Assembly: GCA_963665005.2 (NCBI GenBank)
Contig: CAXXTQ010000001.1
Location: forward strand, 2,728,001 to 2,792,000
Reading direction: 5' to 3'
Length of the DNA stretch: 64,000 nucleotides
Source: G963665005 sp963665005
GTDB taxonomy: Bacteria > Bacillota > Clostridia > Christensenellales > SZUA-584
The notes under the pieces were generated by a model that did no database searches, was not told the origin of the DNA, and saw only the letters and a program-made list of their open reading frames with translations. Each line of letters starts with the position of its first letter. Within the stretch, counting starts at the first letter, position 1. Both the position numbers and the translations under genes were made by a program. Below are positions 1 through 10,039 of this stretch, in pieces.

Positions 1-3000
1 CTGCATACGTTCAGGGGATATACCGATGCGCTCAAAAGAGGAATGTCCCATTATAATACCGTCATATTCACCTGTAGCTATTTTACTAACAAACCTTTGT
101 CTGTTTTTCTTTTGAAAATCCTTTTTTGTAGCAAGCAACAGATTTGCCGACGGATACAATCGCATCATCTCGTTTCCCATCTGTTCAACAAGATGATTTG
201 GTACAACATACAATATCTTGTTTGATATGCCTAACCTTTTTAATTCCATTCCGGCGCTACACATTACAAACGTTTTCCCGGCGCCAACTTCATGTGCAAG
301 CAAAGTATTCCCGCCATAAAGAATTCGTGCTACTGCGTTTGCTTGGTGTGGTCTTAACGTTATATCAGGATTCATACCGGGGAAGGTGAGATGACTGCCG
401 TCATATTCACGTAAACGCAAGTTGTTAAATCTCTCGTTATACATATTAACCAATCTATTCCTACGGCTGGTATCATTAAAAATCCAGTCCTTAAACAGCA
501 TTTGCAAATTGCGTTGCTTTTCTCGTACGGCTACTGTAGCCTTATGATTATAATGTCTTTTGCCATCACTGTCATAATCATTAATAGTAAGTCTTTTTAG
601 ATTCAATGTGTTCTCTATAATTGTATATGCATCCATTCTGCTTGTGCCGTGTACTTCTCGTGCTTCAAAAGAGTTGTTGGCAAAAGGTTTTCCTTTGATC
701 TTCCATACACCCAGTTTATTGCTGTATTCAATATCAAGATACTGCTTTGCATGGTAACTTGGTTCTAGGGTATCAGATATAAAACTAAGCACATCATTTG
801 TCGGTATCCATGTTGCGCCAAGCCTTACTTCGATTTCGCCAGCTTCTAAATCTTCTGGTTGCACTTCATTTAGCATGGAAACATTAATATTGTACTTTTC
901 ATCAGTTTTAGAAAATTCTTGTGCCAATTTCAACTTGTTTCTGACATTACCGCTTAAATACTCATCCGCTGTTTCAAAATTATCATATGGATTTTTTTCA
1001 TCAAAGGTAGCAGGGTTTCTGAATGTTATGCCCTCTAAATCTTTGATTACTATATCTTTTTCCTGCCTTGTGAGCTTCGCCATATATTCAATATCTATTC
1101 TGCCCTTTTCGTTAATGGATAGGGTAAGTGCTTCAGCAGAGGTATCGGCATGGTCTACCGTTTTTTTTGGCTTTATGGTGCGCTTGATAAACATATCCGC
1201 TTTAGTGATTTGCTTATTATCATCTATCACTTCAAGTGACGATAGCAGAGGGAAATCAGCATCTGCCCTGCACGCAAGTTCGACAGCTCTGGTATTTATA
1301 TTCCCATGTATCTTGATGAATTTATCATAGCTATCGTTTAGCGCTTGTCTTGCTCTTTCAAATTCTTCATCACCACCAAGATTGACTTGTACATTTATTA
1401 CATTCCTTACGGCAGTTCTTAGGCTGATCATATCTTTGATGCGTTTTTCGTATGTTGCAGATAGATTCTGCTGAATCATGATCGAATTTTCACGATAGTA
1501 AATATCATCATCTACCAGTGAGTAGCTAAAGTTTTTCACATCAGAGCTTGCAGGAATGGTTATGGCTTCATTATCTGTTTCGATACTTTCGTCTACATAT
1601 GGGGTAATATCTGTGCTGATATGGGATATGGCGTTTTGCAGCTGTTCCTCTAAATTCGCATTATCAAAGGGTTCTAAAGCTGTATCCGTCTCACTCCCAT
1701 ACATATTATCGTTGTATACCATCTTACCGAGTAACATGTGAGGGTTACTGGCGTAGTATTGATTGACGGGTATGCCGTCAGCAGTTTCTCCTAGACTTAC
1801 CCAATCAGGCTTAATATCCACAATCCTGTCACGTTTTTGAAAGAACAATATATCCGTCGTTACTGCCGTCCCTGCATTTTGTTTAAATGTGTTGTTTGGA
1901 AGTCTTATCGCGCCCACAAGCTCCGCCCTCTTCGCTATATATTCACGAACATTACTATTAGCTTTATCCATAGTACCCTTTGATGTGATGATGGCTACAA
2001 TGCCGTTAGGTCGGGCCTTGTCAATTGACTTTGCTATAAAGTAATCATGAATCATGAAATTATGCTTATTATATTTGCCGTCAGATACTTTATATGCACC
2101 AAAAGGCACATTGCCGATTACAACATCAAAACCGTTATCGGGCAAGCTGGTTTTCTCAAAGCCTTTCACTTGAATATCTGCGCTTTGATATAATTGCTTT
2201 GCAATCCTGCCTGTAAGGCTGTCCAGTTCGACACCCGATAATCTGCTTTTCCCCCGCATTTTAGTTGGCATACATCCAAAGAAATTACCAGTTCCCATTG
2301 CAGGCTCTAAGATGTTACCATTTTTAAATCCAAAGTTATTCAGCGCTCTATACATGTTGTTAATGACAATCGGGGTAGTATAGTGAGCGTTAAGGGTAGA
2401 AGCTCTTGCGTGACTGTATTCATCATCTGTTAAAAGCTCTTTAAGGTCTTGATATTCATTTGACCAGTCGTTTTTACTTTCGTCAAAGGCGTTTGGAATA
2501 CCGCCCCATCCAACATATTTTGCAAGTGTTTCTTGTTCATCTGTTGTTGCATTTCGATTCTCAATTTCAATTGTTTTCAAGGTTTTGATAGCCTGTACGT
2601 TTAAGTTAAAGCGTGTTTTTTGACCGTTAGGAATTGCGTAATTTTCGTCTATGGTGTAGTCGATAGCAGAAGAATTATCTTGTATTTCTTCTTCCTGTGT
2701 ATGAGCGTCATCAGTCTCGCTATTTTCCGATATTGTTTGTTCTGTTTCAAGCTTGTTTGACTCAAACTGTTCATTAAGAAATGATATTTGGTTGCTCTGT
2801 GGTCTTCTTCGTATCAAAGGCTTTTCGTTGGGATAATGTTTTTCAAAGTACTCACCGTTCGCAATCAACTCGTCTATACGTTTTGATACCTTTGACCATG
2901 TTAAATGAACAGCAGTTTTGCCGATTCCTTGATTTGCGACATCTATACCCTTACTGTCATGGTTTACATATCCATTTCTATCGCCCGTAAAGTATTCAGT

Positions 3001-4503
3001 CCAGCCACCTATACCGTATTCGTTTTTAAGAAAGTCTGCTTTTTCTTTTGAGGTATGTTCGTCTGCGAAAAAATGAACGATTCTTTGTTTCCCGCCTTCA
3101 AAACCACTGCCATGCAATAGCGCCTTATCTATGTCTTCAACTTCGTGCTTGAAGGCAAGTTCCGCTATATACTGATCTGCTTCTTTAGGTTCGTATATAT
3201 CGTTAGGAATTAGTTCCGGTTCTTCTTCTTTTTCGGGCGTAAAAAAAGGAGCGGTTTGTTCCGCTCCATCTGTATTGCCAGCAGGCTGAGCCTGCACCCA
3301 AGATTGTAAATGTTTGTTTTTAGCACTGCCCGTCTTATCGTTTATATAGTCAGTATCATCAACAATGCTTGAGGATTCTATCTTAGTTGATATACTATCT
3401 CGTTTAGGACTATCTCCTCCGCCTGTGAGCGTATCATGTTCCTGTGTTTCACCGCCCCCATGAAGTCGTTTTGATCGGGAATCGGGTCTGTCTCTAACAT
3501 TTTCTGTTGCAGTGTATACATCATCTCGTTCGCTTCCTCGTCCACCTTGTGAAAGGTCTCCATCAGAGTTCCGTTCAATCTCAATTCCATCGCTCTGTGA
3601 GGCTTTGATTCCTCCAGATATTTGAGTGCCCTCCTCCCGTATCTGCCCATCTGTGTTATCGGCTTGAAGTTCTCCGATACTACGAGATCGGGATACATAA
3701 TCGCGTCTTTCTCTGTATAACTCATGTTCATGATTTTTGCTCCCTTCATCAATTAATCTTTGTTTTTCCTGCCGTTTAACGGAACATTCAATAGTAGTTA
3801 AAATCTCTTTGGCTATCTCGTTGACAGACCTGTATAGCCTTAATTTTAGTGGTGTGGTGTTGAACTCCCACATTGCCAAAAACGCCATTTCTTCGTTATA
3901 GTCGCCGCCAACGTCTAAACCTGTTCTTGTGCTTACAATGTGACCGACACAATCCATAATTGCACTTATAAATCGCATTTCAACATTGTGCTGGTCTAAA
4001 TCTTCCATAAAAGAATTGTCGGTTTCGTACTGTATTCCGTCCATGTATATAAGGCAATCGTTACGTATCTGCATATCTATAATAGTACTTAGATTTGCAC
4101 TATTCAAATTTAGAGCTGCTTCTTTTTCAAAATTCTTTAAAAAATCTTGTTTTATGCCAGCCTCAAGCGATATATCCATTTGCCAATGCTGTGGTGGCTT
4201 TCTACCGTAAGTGTCGCTTACATCAAAAAGGTATTTAAGCCCTGTTTCGCTAGTGCTGTCAAATACCGCAATGCTTCTTGTACCACGCGCTACACGTCTG
4301 TCAAAAGTGTTATTCCATGTGAGCATGTCTGTTACGGCTGTTGCGTTTGGGCGTTGTGCGTACATAAGCAAAGTATCTTCAAAGCTGAATTTATAATGGT
4401 TTGCCGAAAAGGTTAAAAACTTTTCCCATTCATTTTTGTTTTGAATGAGTTTAAAAGTTTGATTAGCTAATTCTTTAGTCTTATAATATCTTTTTCCTGC
4501 CAT
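1..4503 (-). CDS. LtrC-like giant DNA methylase-helicase of a conjugative element (3' part outside window)
   Basis: An open frame of 1501 codons runs from an ATG at 4503, after a GGAGG, to the left edge with no stop, so the C-terminus is missing. It starts MAGKRYYKTKELANQ, the usual N-terminus of the very large helicase/methylase proteins of Tn1549-type conjugative elements. Around residue 731 is an N6-methylase motif I (LEPAMGTGNF), and near residue 794 the motif IV equivalent NVPF. A helicase Walker A (HEVGAGKT) lies near residues 1403-1410, and the visible end reads GHSSFERIGISPERMQ, typical of the SNF2-like part. Residues about 255-400 are low-complexity and charged; this stretch overlaps the TnpV-like gene in another frame. 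Known members are thought to protect or process transferring DNA, but the exact role is not established. The family call is firm; the function is inferred. Confidence 0.9.
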   Translation of the reverse strand, partial: MAGKRYYKTKELANQTFKLIQNKNEWEKFLTFSANHYKFSFEDTLLMYAQRPNATAVTDMLTWNNTFDRRVARGTRSIAVFDSTSETGLKYLFDVSDTYGRKPPQHWQMDISLEAGIKQDFLKNFEKEAALNLNSANLSTIIDMQIRNDCLIYMDGIQYETDNSFMEDLDQHNVEMRFISAIMDCVGHIVSTRTGLDVGGDYNEEMAFLAMWEFNTTPLKLRLYRSVNEIAKEILTTIECSVKRQEKQRLIDEGSKNHEHELYRERRDYVSRSRSIGELQADNTDGQIREEGTQISGGIKASQSDGIEIERNSDGDLSQGGRGSERDDVYTATENVRDRPDSRSKRLHGGGETQEHDTLTGGGDSPKRDSISTKIESSSIVDDTDYINDKTGSAKNKHLQSWVQAQPAGNTDGAEQTAPFFTPEKEEEPELIPNDIYEPKEADQYIAELAFKHEVEDIDKALLHGSGFEGGKQRIVHFFADEHTSKEKADFLKNEYGIGGWTEYFTGDRNGYVNHDSKGIDVANQGIGKTAVHLTWSKVSKRIDELIANGEYFEKHYPNEKPLIRRRPQSNQISFLNEQFESNKLETEQTISENSETDDAHTQEEEIQDNSSAIDYTIDENYAIPNGQKTRFNLNVQAIKTLKTIEIENRNATTDEQETLAKYVGWGGIPNAFDESKNDWSNEYQDLKELLTDDEYSHARASTLNAHYTTPIVINNMYRALNNFGFKNGNILEPAMGTGNFFGCMPTKMRGKSRLSGVELDSLTGRIAKQLYQSADIQVKGFEKTSLPDNGFDVVIGNVPFGAYKVSDGKYNKHNFMIHDYFIAKSIDKARPNGIVAIITSKGTMDKANSNVREYIAKRAELVGAIRLPNNTFKQNAGTAVTTDILFFQKRDRIVDIKPDWVSLGETADGIPVNQYYASNPHMLLGKMVYNDNMYGSETDTALEPFDNANLEEQLQNAISHISTDITPYVDESIETDNEAITIPASSDVKNFSYSLVDDDIYYRENSIMIQQNLSATYEKRIKDMISLRTAVRNVINVQVNLGGDEEFERARQALNDSYDKFIKIHGNINTRAVELACRADADFPLLSSLEVIDDNKQITKADMFIKRTIKPKKTVDHADTSAEALTLSINEKGRIDIEYMAKLTRQEKDIVIKDLEGITFRNPATFDEKNPYDNFETADEYLSGNVRNKLKLAQEFSKTDEKYNINVSMLNEVQPEDLEAGEIEVRLGATWIPTNDVLSFISDTLEPSYHAKQYLDIEYSNKLGVWKIKGKPFANNSFEAREVHGTSRMDAYTIIENTLNLKRLTINDYDSDGKRHYNHKATVAVREKQRNLQMLFKDWIFNDTSRRNRLVNMYNERFNNLRLREYDGSHLTFPGMNPDITLRPHQANAVARILYGGNTLLAHEVGAGKTFVMCSAGMELKRLGISNKILYVVPNHLVEQMGNEMMRLYPSANLLLATKKDFQKKNRQRFVSKIATGEYDGIIMGHSSFERIGISPERMQ
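3378..3731 (-). CDS. TnpV-like small protein encoded inside the LtrC-like gene in a different frame
   Basis: This 117-residue frame lies wholly inside the LtrC-like gene, on the same strand but out of frame with it. It has the TnpV signature (transposon-encoded TnpV family): a central RYGRRALKYLEE segment, then EEANEMMYTLQQKM, and the end HRNMIRSQAEEIVLNEIVYQ, which matches the family's usual I-R-x-x-A-E-E-I-V-x-x-E-L-I-Y ending. The start was set at the ATG at 3731 because AGGGAG lies nine bases upstream; an ATG at 3725 is also possible, and a longer TTG-started form (3752) lacks a good site. The host frame here encodes a low-complexity linker, as expected if the second frame drives the sequence. 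TnpV's biochemical function is unknown. The alternative is a chance open frame, but the family resemblance makes that unlikely. Confidence 0.7.
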   Translation of the reverse strand: MNMSYTEKDAIMYPDLVVSENFKPITQMGRYGRRALKYLEESKPHRAMELRLNGTLMETFHKVDEEANEMMYTLQQKMLETDPIPDQNDFMGAVKHRNMIRSQAEEIVLNEIVYQLR

Positions 4504-4654
4504 CTTTTCCTCCTTTTATGCAAAGCTTTAAGTAAAAACTCCACATTCATTTTTTTGGACGCTTTACCCTTTTAGGCTTTATATAGGTTGTTTCAAGTAA
4601 TAAAAAAAGACTACCAAATCATTAGCCTTTCCTCATCAATATTGTTTTTATCTA

Positions 4655-4768
4655 TTATCTATCTGTTACAAAACGCCTTTTCTCTTTTCTTCCATGTTCA
4701 GCTAGAGAAGGGTTTACTTCCGATAATTCACCTCTGATTATTTCCCATGTTTTTATTTCTGTTGCCAT
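4655..4768 (-). pseudogene. N-terminal fragment of a DUF91/NucS-like nuclease-domain protein
   Basis: A GGGAGG-preceded ATG opens a 37-codon frame (MATEIKTWEIIRGELSEVNP..., then SLAEHGRKEKRRF) that stops at TAA. The segment resembles the first 30-40 residues of DUF91/NucS-like proteins (pattern KTWEI...G.L..i...la.eGR.E...LE.WI). The nuclease core that should follow is absent, and no continuation was found before the LtrC start at 4503. It sits between hsdR and the LtrC-like gene. Either it is a decayed gene or a very short peptide is really made; the good ribosome site leaves the second possible. Confidence 0.45.
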
Positions 4769-4863
4769 AACAACCTCCCGCTATAAATCATCGAATACTT
4801 TGCACCAAAACCCTAACTATTATCAATAGTTTGTTCTCATTCAAAAAAATTAACTGTGATATT

Positions 4864-7800
4864 TTAACCAGCCACATTTTCGTTTATTTCAATAATTGCT
4901 TTTTTAATTTTATCAATTTTGTCATTAGAAAAAATCTGTATGATACTGCCTTGAGATTTAAACGGTTCTTTTTGAAATTCTCCTAAAGCCATGTAACCGT
5001 TTCTTACGACATGTGCAATGATTGTCTTAATAAACTGTATTTGTTTTTGATCTAAAGATGTATCGTTAATAAAATCTGAAAATATCATATTTGCTACTTC
5101 TTGATCAAGTCCAACTATACTTCTTATCATACGCCCTATAGGCGTATCTTGATACTCTTCTTCATATTCTTCTCGCGTTCCAACCTCGTTAAACAAAATC
5201 GTTTCTAATGTTTTTATATCTTCACTCGTTAAAAGTTTGTTAGTTTTAATCTTATGAATTAAAATGTTATTTTGATTAGCCAAAACATATTCATTTACTC
5301 TTTCATTATATGGACGCATAAATTCATCGTCACCCAAGTCTCCCGTTTTATAAACGATACTAAGAACAGTATCATTGAAATGAGTATATAAAATTCTTCT
5401 CTGTTCTATTTCAATAAATTTAACTAATTCTCTTAATATCGTTCTTACATTCTCGCAATCAAACAAATCTGCATGCTCCCAGAACTCAGTAGACATCACA
5501 TCAGATATTGTTTGCTGATTCTCTGCGACTTGAGGAATTGTCCCAAGCTTTGAAAGTTTTTGCGCCGTATCTTGAACTCTGTTGATTCCTCGCCGCATAG
5601 AACCTGATATTAGCCAATTTAGCTCTATAGAATACATCAGATTATCAAACAGTTTCGCCCCATCATCAGCATTGTTTGGTAAAACAATAGGAGCAATATG
5701 CGCCGAAAGTTCTGTAATCTCTTTTTCTTGTATGGCTACCCACGATTCTTTTTGTAAAAACTTATCATAGTATTTCAAGTGATTTCTCACTACAAAGCTT
5801 TCTCTGTCTAAACGTTTAATTTCAGCCATTAGATTATCAATCAGTATGTTGCGATGCGTTTCAAGTTGTTCTATACCTGTGTATCTAATGTCTTGTAAAG
5901 CACGAACAATTTGTGCCCTTAGCATAAATAATCTGTAGGTAATACTGAACCTTTCAGATGTTGAGTGCCCTAAAGGTTTTATAGCAAAAAACTCGAAGTT
6001 TGCGCAGAAATCGAATATTAAGAATTTATCCTTATCTTGACCCGGAGCAAATAAGTTTTCACAAAGCCTGGTTCCGCGGCCAATCATCTGCCAGAACTTT
6101 GCCCTTGAACGCACCTTCTTAAAGAAAACCAGATTCACTATTTCTGGTATATCAATACCAGTATCTAACATATCAACAGAAATCGCAATCTGCGGCATAC
6201 TATTAGCTTTTTTAAAACTACTTATTAGATCACTTGAATAGTTCTCATAGTTATCAATGACGCGAGCAAAACCGCCTTTTAAATGTGGGAATAGAATGTT
6301 AAATCTTTTTTGAATTGCCTCAGCGTGTTTATGATTTTGGGCAAAGATTATCGTTTTACCTACCATATCTCCCTGCTTAATTTTTATCCCTGTATCCATA
6401 AGTTTATGCAGCACAGAATCTATCGTTTGATCGTTCATAATCCAGCTCATAAAGTCACCGGGTAACAGAGCTTCTGGCATTATTCCTTCTTCGTCCGCAA
6501 AGGTATCCTCGAAATGTGCTTTTTCATCATCGTCTAATTCATCATAAGCTAACCCTTCAAAGAGGTTTTTAAGCTGAATCTCGACTTGCTCAAAGCCCAC
6601 TAAAACTTTGTCTTGCTCTACTGCTATATTTAGCGGATAGTTATATGTAGGGTTATCATTCTCTAATTCAAAAATATTATAAGTATTATGGTCAATATCG
6701 CTTTTTGGGGTTGCTGTCAACCCAAGCAGCATAGAGTCAAAGTACTCAAATACCTCTTTATATTTGTTATATATACTTCGATGCGCTTCATCCATGATTA
6801 TCAAATCAAAGTGATCTGGCGTAAATATTCGAGACCCGTCATCACCTTTTAGTCCGTCAATTGCGTTCATTATAGTTGGATATGTGGAGAAAATTATACG
6901 AGCGTTGATGTTCTCTCTATCTTTCTCTTCAACCAAGTTACATAACGGCTCATCGGGCAGATGAATTGTAAAATTGCCTTTTGCCTGTCTTACAAGCTCT
7001 GTCCTATCTGCCAGAAAAAGCACGTTCTTCACCCATCCGTACCGCAGCAATACATCTACCAAAGATATTGCAACTCTCGTCTTTCCCGAGCCTGTTGCCA
7101 TAACCAGAAGTGATCTGCGATGCTTTTTTATAAAGTGCTGACATACCGCACGTATAGCTTCTTTTTGATAATATCTATTGGTGATGCTTTCTTTTATTTC
7201 GAGCGACTCTAAAGGAAGCCTTTCTTTGCGCTTTTGTATTGCCCGCCGCAAACCGTTTTTCGTATAGAATCCCCATACTCTTCTCGGCGGATACATGCAG
7301 TCATCCCACAGCATTGTATCGAATCCGTTTGTATAGAAGATTATAGGACGCCGGCCAAACTGCTTTTCTAGACAATCTGCATACAACTTTGCCTGCTGCC
7401 TGCCTTTTACCGGATCGACAGAAGTGCGCTTTGCTTCGACCACCGCTAACGGCTTACTATCGTCATCAAACAATACATAATCTACAAATCCCGTCTCGCT
7501 TGAGTTCGGCATTCCTATCACCGGATATTCTTCTATACAATCCTTTTTAAATATCCAGCCTGCTTCTTTTAACGATACATCTATATATCGTTTTCTTGTC
7601 TCAAATTCACTTAGATCATCGGGCGATGCATATTCGAAGTGCTTTTTCTCTTTTTGGGATTTGGCAAGATTAAGCTCTTGCTGAAGCCGCGCATTGTTCT
7701 CCAGCATTTTCTCAAGCTCAGCTTCTTTCTGCGATATAATGCGCCTTTGCTTTTCTATCTGCTTCTCTGTCAGCTTCTCTTTGCCTGCGACAGGCAGCCC

Positions 7801-8211
7801 TCTTTCATCAAACGGCTTATCCGAATCTATATCTGTATAGCACCATGCGAGAAAACTGATAAACTCGTGCAGATATCGAAGAGACGCTACAGCCTCGTCA
7901 CGCTTTATCTGTTTTGATGTATGAGCACATGCATTACCAAGCGATACTATATATTTAATATGAGCAAACATGCCGTTCTCTAAAATATCCATGAAAATCC
8001 GCCCATGAATCAAGCTCGAAAGGTTATTCCTATACGGCATTTCAAGCTCTTTATCGACGGCATAAACCCATTTCACGGCAAGCTCGAGCCCGCGCCGGCA
8101 GCTAACCGCACACTGCGCAGGGCTGATAGACAACGCCGCCTCTGCCTCTGTACAAGAGGTTATGAACGGAGCGAATGATTTTTCAGTTTTGAAGGGTAAG
8201 AAGTTAGACAT
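4864..8211 (-). CDS. hsdR: Type I restriction enzyme R subunit (HsdR)
   Basis: This is the motor and cleavage subunit of a type I restriction-modification complex. It translocates DNA with ATP and cuts when HsdM/HsdS find an unmethylated site. With the ATG at 8211 (GGAG eight bases upstream) the protein has 1115 residues; an upstream in-frame extension to 8304 has no ribosome site. Order: an N-terminal DUF4145-like helical domain, a coiled coil near residues 145-190, a PD-(D/E)XK nuclease domain with VDYVLFDD...AVVEAKR near 245-262, then a superfamily 2 helicase with Walker A ATGSGKT (about 372-378), DEAH (about 473-476), LTATP and IGRGTRL. The C-terminal part is the EcoEI-R type. It follows the small membrane protein gene by 22 bases in the same operon. 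All key motifs are present, so it looks active. Confidence 0.95.
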   Translation of the reverse strand: MSNFLPFKTEKSFAPFITSCTEAEAALSISPAQCAVSCRRGLELAVKWVYAVDKELEMPYRNNLSSLIHGRIFMDILENGMFAHIKYIVSLGNACAHTSKQIKRDEAVASLRYLHEFISFLAWCYTDIDSDKPFDERGLPVAGKEKLTEKQIEKQRRIISQKEAELEKMLENNARLQQELNLAKSQKEKKHFEYASPDDLSEFETRKRYIDVSLKEAGWIFKKDCIEEYPVIGMPNSSETGFVDYVLFDDDSKPLAVVEAKRTSVDPVKGRQQAKLYADCLEKQFGRRPIIFYTNGFDTMLWDDCMYPPRRVWGFYTKNGLRRAIQKRKERLPLESLEIKESITNRYYQKEAIRAVCQHFIKKHRRSLLVMATGSGKTRVAISLVDVLLRYGWVKNVLFLADRTELVRQAKGNFTIHLPDEPLCNLVEEKDRENINARIIFSTYPTIMNAIDGLKGDDGSRIFTPDHFDLIIMDEAHRSIYNKYKEVFEYFDSMLLGLTATPKSDIDHNTYNIFELENDNPTYNYPLNIAVEQDKVLVGFEQVEIQLKNLFEGLAYDELDDDEKAHFEDTFADEEGIMPEALLPGDFMSWIMNDQTIDSVLHKLMDTGIKIKQGDMVGKTIIFAQNHKHAEAIQKRFNILFPHLKGGFARVIDNYENYSSDLISSFKKANSMPQIAISVDMLDTGIDIPEIVNLVFFKKVRSRAKFWQMIGRGTRLCENLFAPGQDKDKFLIFDFCANFEFFAIKPLGHSTSERFSITYRLFMLRAQIVRALQDIRYTGIEQLETHRNILIDNLMAEIKRLDRESFVVRNHLKYYDKFLQKESWVAIQEKEITELSAHIAPIVLPNNADDGAKLFDNLMYSIELNWLISGSMRRGINRVQDTAQKLSKLGTIPQVAENQQTISDVMSTEFWEHADLFDCENVRTILRELVKFIEIEQRRILYTHFNDTVLSIVYKTGDLGDDEFMRPYNERVNEYVLANQNNILIHKIKTNKLLTSEDIKTLETILFNEVGTREEYEEEYQDTPIGRMIRSIVGLDQEVANMIFSDFINDTSLDQKQIQFIKTIIAHVVRNGYMALGEFQKEPFKSQGSIIQIFSNDKIDKIKKAIIEINENVAG

Positions 8212-8233
8212 AGATTTACTCCAAACAACAATT

Positions 8234-8866
8234 TTATGATCCGATAAAAATTTCAAGCATGTGCGCGATTGCATAGCAACTTTCTTGTAAAGTATCAATC
8301 GCATCGCGTTCTTTTTGTCCGATACTTATTTCGTCATCAAACTGAATGTTTGTAATGTTATCCTGCGTTTTTTCATAATTTGCCTGAATTAATATGTAGC
8401 GTTCTAATGACTCACAATGATTTTCAAATAATTCATAGGCGTCATATAAATTTTTTTCTTCACTAAACAATATATCATAATCGATGGGCACTCTCTTTCT
8501 ATCCAAAAATGCTCTAAACATCGCCTCTTTTTCTGTTTTTAATCCATTTCTCATTTCCGATATTTCAATATTTACTTTACCTATTAAATGCCCCAGCTCT
8601 CTTTTAGCTATCTTTATTCGGTATTCTCGTTCTCTTGCTTTACCGAAATATAAGAAGAAGGCTGTTATAGCAGTACCAACGGCAAGATTCATACATAAAT
8701 ATGATATCCATTCGAAAAACTCTGTTTCTTTTGTTTTAAAAACAAATAATATCCCTGACGCAATGAATAATAGTATTATTATCAATGCTGTTAAGTAGTA
8801 TTTTATTTTCCTCTCTCTCTTTGTTTCTTCTTTTACCCTTTCATTGAACTTTTCCCTAATACTCAT
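8234..8866 (-). CDS. Two-TM membrane protein with cytoplasmic helical tail, inside the hsd operon
   Basis: I do not recognise the family. The 210-residue protein has a charged start (MSIREKFNERVKEETKRERK), a membrane helix at about 24-44, a second at about 53-73, then about 135 mostly helical, charged residues rich in E and K with no enzymatic motif I can name. It overlaps the end of hsdS by four bases (ATGA) and ends 22 bases before the hsdR start, so it is translationally coupled into the restriction operon. Small two-helix membrane proteins are common effectors or sensors in defence loci, so a link to restriction or an abortive back-up is possible, but that is inference from position only. 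Confidence 0.8.
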   Translation of the reverse strand: MSIREKFNERVKEETKRERKIKYYLTALIIILLFIASGILFVFKTKETEFFEWISYLCMNLAVGTAITAFFLYFGKAREREYRIKIAKRELGHLIGKVNIEISEMRNGLKTEKEAMFRAFLDRKRVPIDYDILFSEEKNLYDAYELFENHCESLERYILIQANYEKTQDNITNIQFDDEISIGQKERDAIDTLQESCYAIAHMLEIFIGS

Positions 8867-10029
8867 ACAAACAACTCCCCTGCAAACGCCCTCTGCGAAA
8901 TACTATTATAATTATCCTCTAGCTTCTCCAAGCTTTCCTGCATCTTTTGTTTTTGCTCTTCTGTTTTTTGCACGATTTCTGCAAAGCGGTTTTGTAGGTC
9001 AAATACTGGAGATATAACTTTCAATGATTTAATAGCATTGAAGTTTAATCCTGATTTCACGCCGATTTGGTCTTTTTGATTAAATTGAATTTTACCGCCA
9101 TCGCTTTCAAAATAGTATGCTAAAAAAATAGGGTTGCAATTTTCAATCAATCGAACCAAACATAGATGCTGATTAATGTATGCTCCAATGCTGGCTGTTT
9201 TAGAATCTACGACCGCTGTTCTGCCCAAATCTGCAGTTATACTAATTAACAAATCGTTTTCTTGTACTTTCGTCCGTATAGCTTCTTTTGTTTGTGGAGT
9301 TTGTACATATTTTATAGAATCAAAATTCAATTTCCCATTTTTGACGTTGTTAATTCTGATGAATATTTCTCCATTATTAGAATAATACTTTGCCCATCCT
9401 CTTGAACCACTAGTTATAAAGGATATTAAGCTTTCAAAGGCAATTACTTCCCACCCCATAGGATTAGTCACAGGGTCACCAAACATATCCAAAAACACGC
9501 TCTTGACATACTCGTCCAAAAGCTCTATCTGCTTTTTACGCTTGTCAATGAGCTCTTGCGCTTTATCTAGCGCGTCGGCTATTTTGCGCTGGATGGGGAG
9601 TGGTGGCAGGGGGATGGTAAGATTTTGTATCTCGCTCAACCTTATACTTGGATATGATTCATCTAAAATCAACTTGCTAGGTTTATAATAATTTAAATAA
9701 TATTTTATATAGTTTGATGATACTTTTTCATTTAATATTACGCCAGCAAGATGGTTAACAATTGCAACTTTATTTTTCGTCATATAAATTCTATTCTTAT
9801 GTATACTCATGCCACTTTTAGCAAACAAGATTGTATTCTTCGGAACTTGAATAGTTTTCTTGTTCTCGGCTATTTTTGGAAAATCAAATTCACTTTTTGC
9901 GTTTATCATTAGCTCATCTAAATGTGACACACGAATAAAAGGAATACCCTCATTTATAAAAGCTCCTTCTTTTGGCGCTGAACTACCCGAAACCACCTTT
10001 GCTATATCCTTAAGTTTTACTAGTTTCAT
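8863..10029 (-). CDS. hsdS: Type I restriction-modification specificity subunit (HsdS)
   Basis: HsdS reads the two halves of the recognition sequence and holds the HsdM dimer. The 388 residues contain two target-recognition domains (about 1-150 and 190-345), each followed by a helical spacer: the central one includes LPPLPIQRKIADALDKAQELID and the C-terminal one is a coiled coil (KTEEQKQKMQESLEKLEDNY). This is the usual full-length two-TRD form, so the recognition site should be bipartite and asymmetric. The ATG at 10029 lies just downstream of the nuclease gene (10-base gap), and the stop overlaps the membrane protein start. No frameshift or inverted repeat for phase variation is visible nearby. 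Confidence 0.93.
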   Translation of the reverse strand: MKLVKLKDIAKVVSGSSAPKEGAFINEGIPFIRVSHLDELMINAKSEFDFPKIAENKKTIQVPKNTILFAKSGMSIHKNRIYMTKNKVAIVNHLAGVILNEKVSSNYIKYYLNYYKPSKLILDESYPSIRLSEIQNLTIPLPPLPIQRKIADALDKAQELIDKRKKQIELLDEYVKSVFLDMFGDPVTNPMGWEVIAFESLISFITSGSRGWAKYYSNNGEIFIRINNVKNGKLNFDSIKYVQTPQTKEAIRTKVQENDLLISITADLGRTAVVDSKTASIGAYINQHLCLVRLIENCNPIFLAYYFESDGGKIQFNQKDQIGVKSGLNFNAIKSLKVISPVFDLQNRFAEIVQKTEEQKQKMQESLEKLEDNYNSISQRAFAGELFV

Positions 10030-10039
10030 CTTTTCCTCA

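Noticed and set aside
875..1330. Plus-strand ORF of 151 codons
   Set aside because: It lies opposite the continuous methylase-helicase frame, has no ribosome site and no recognisable domain.
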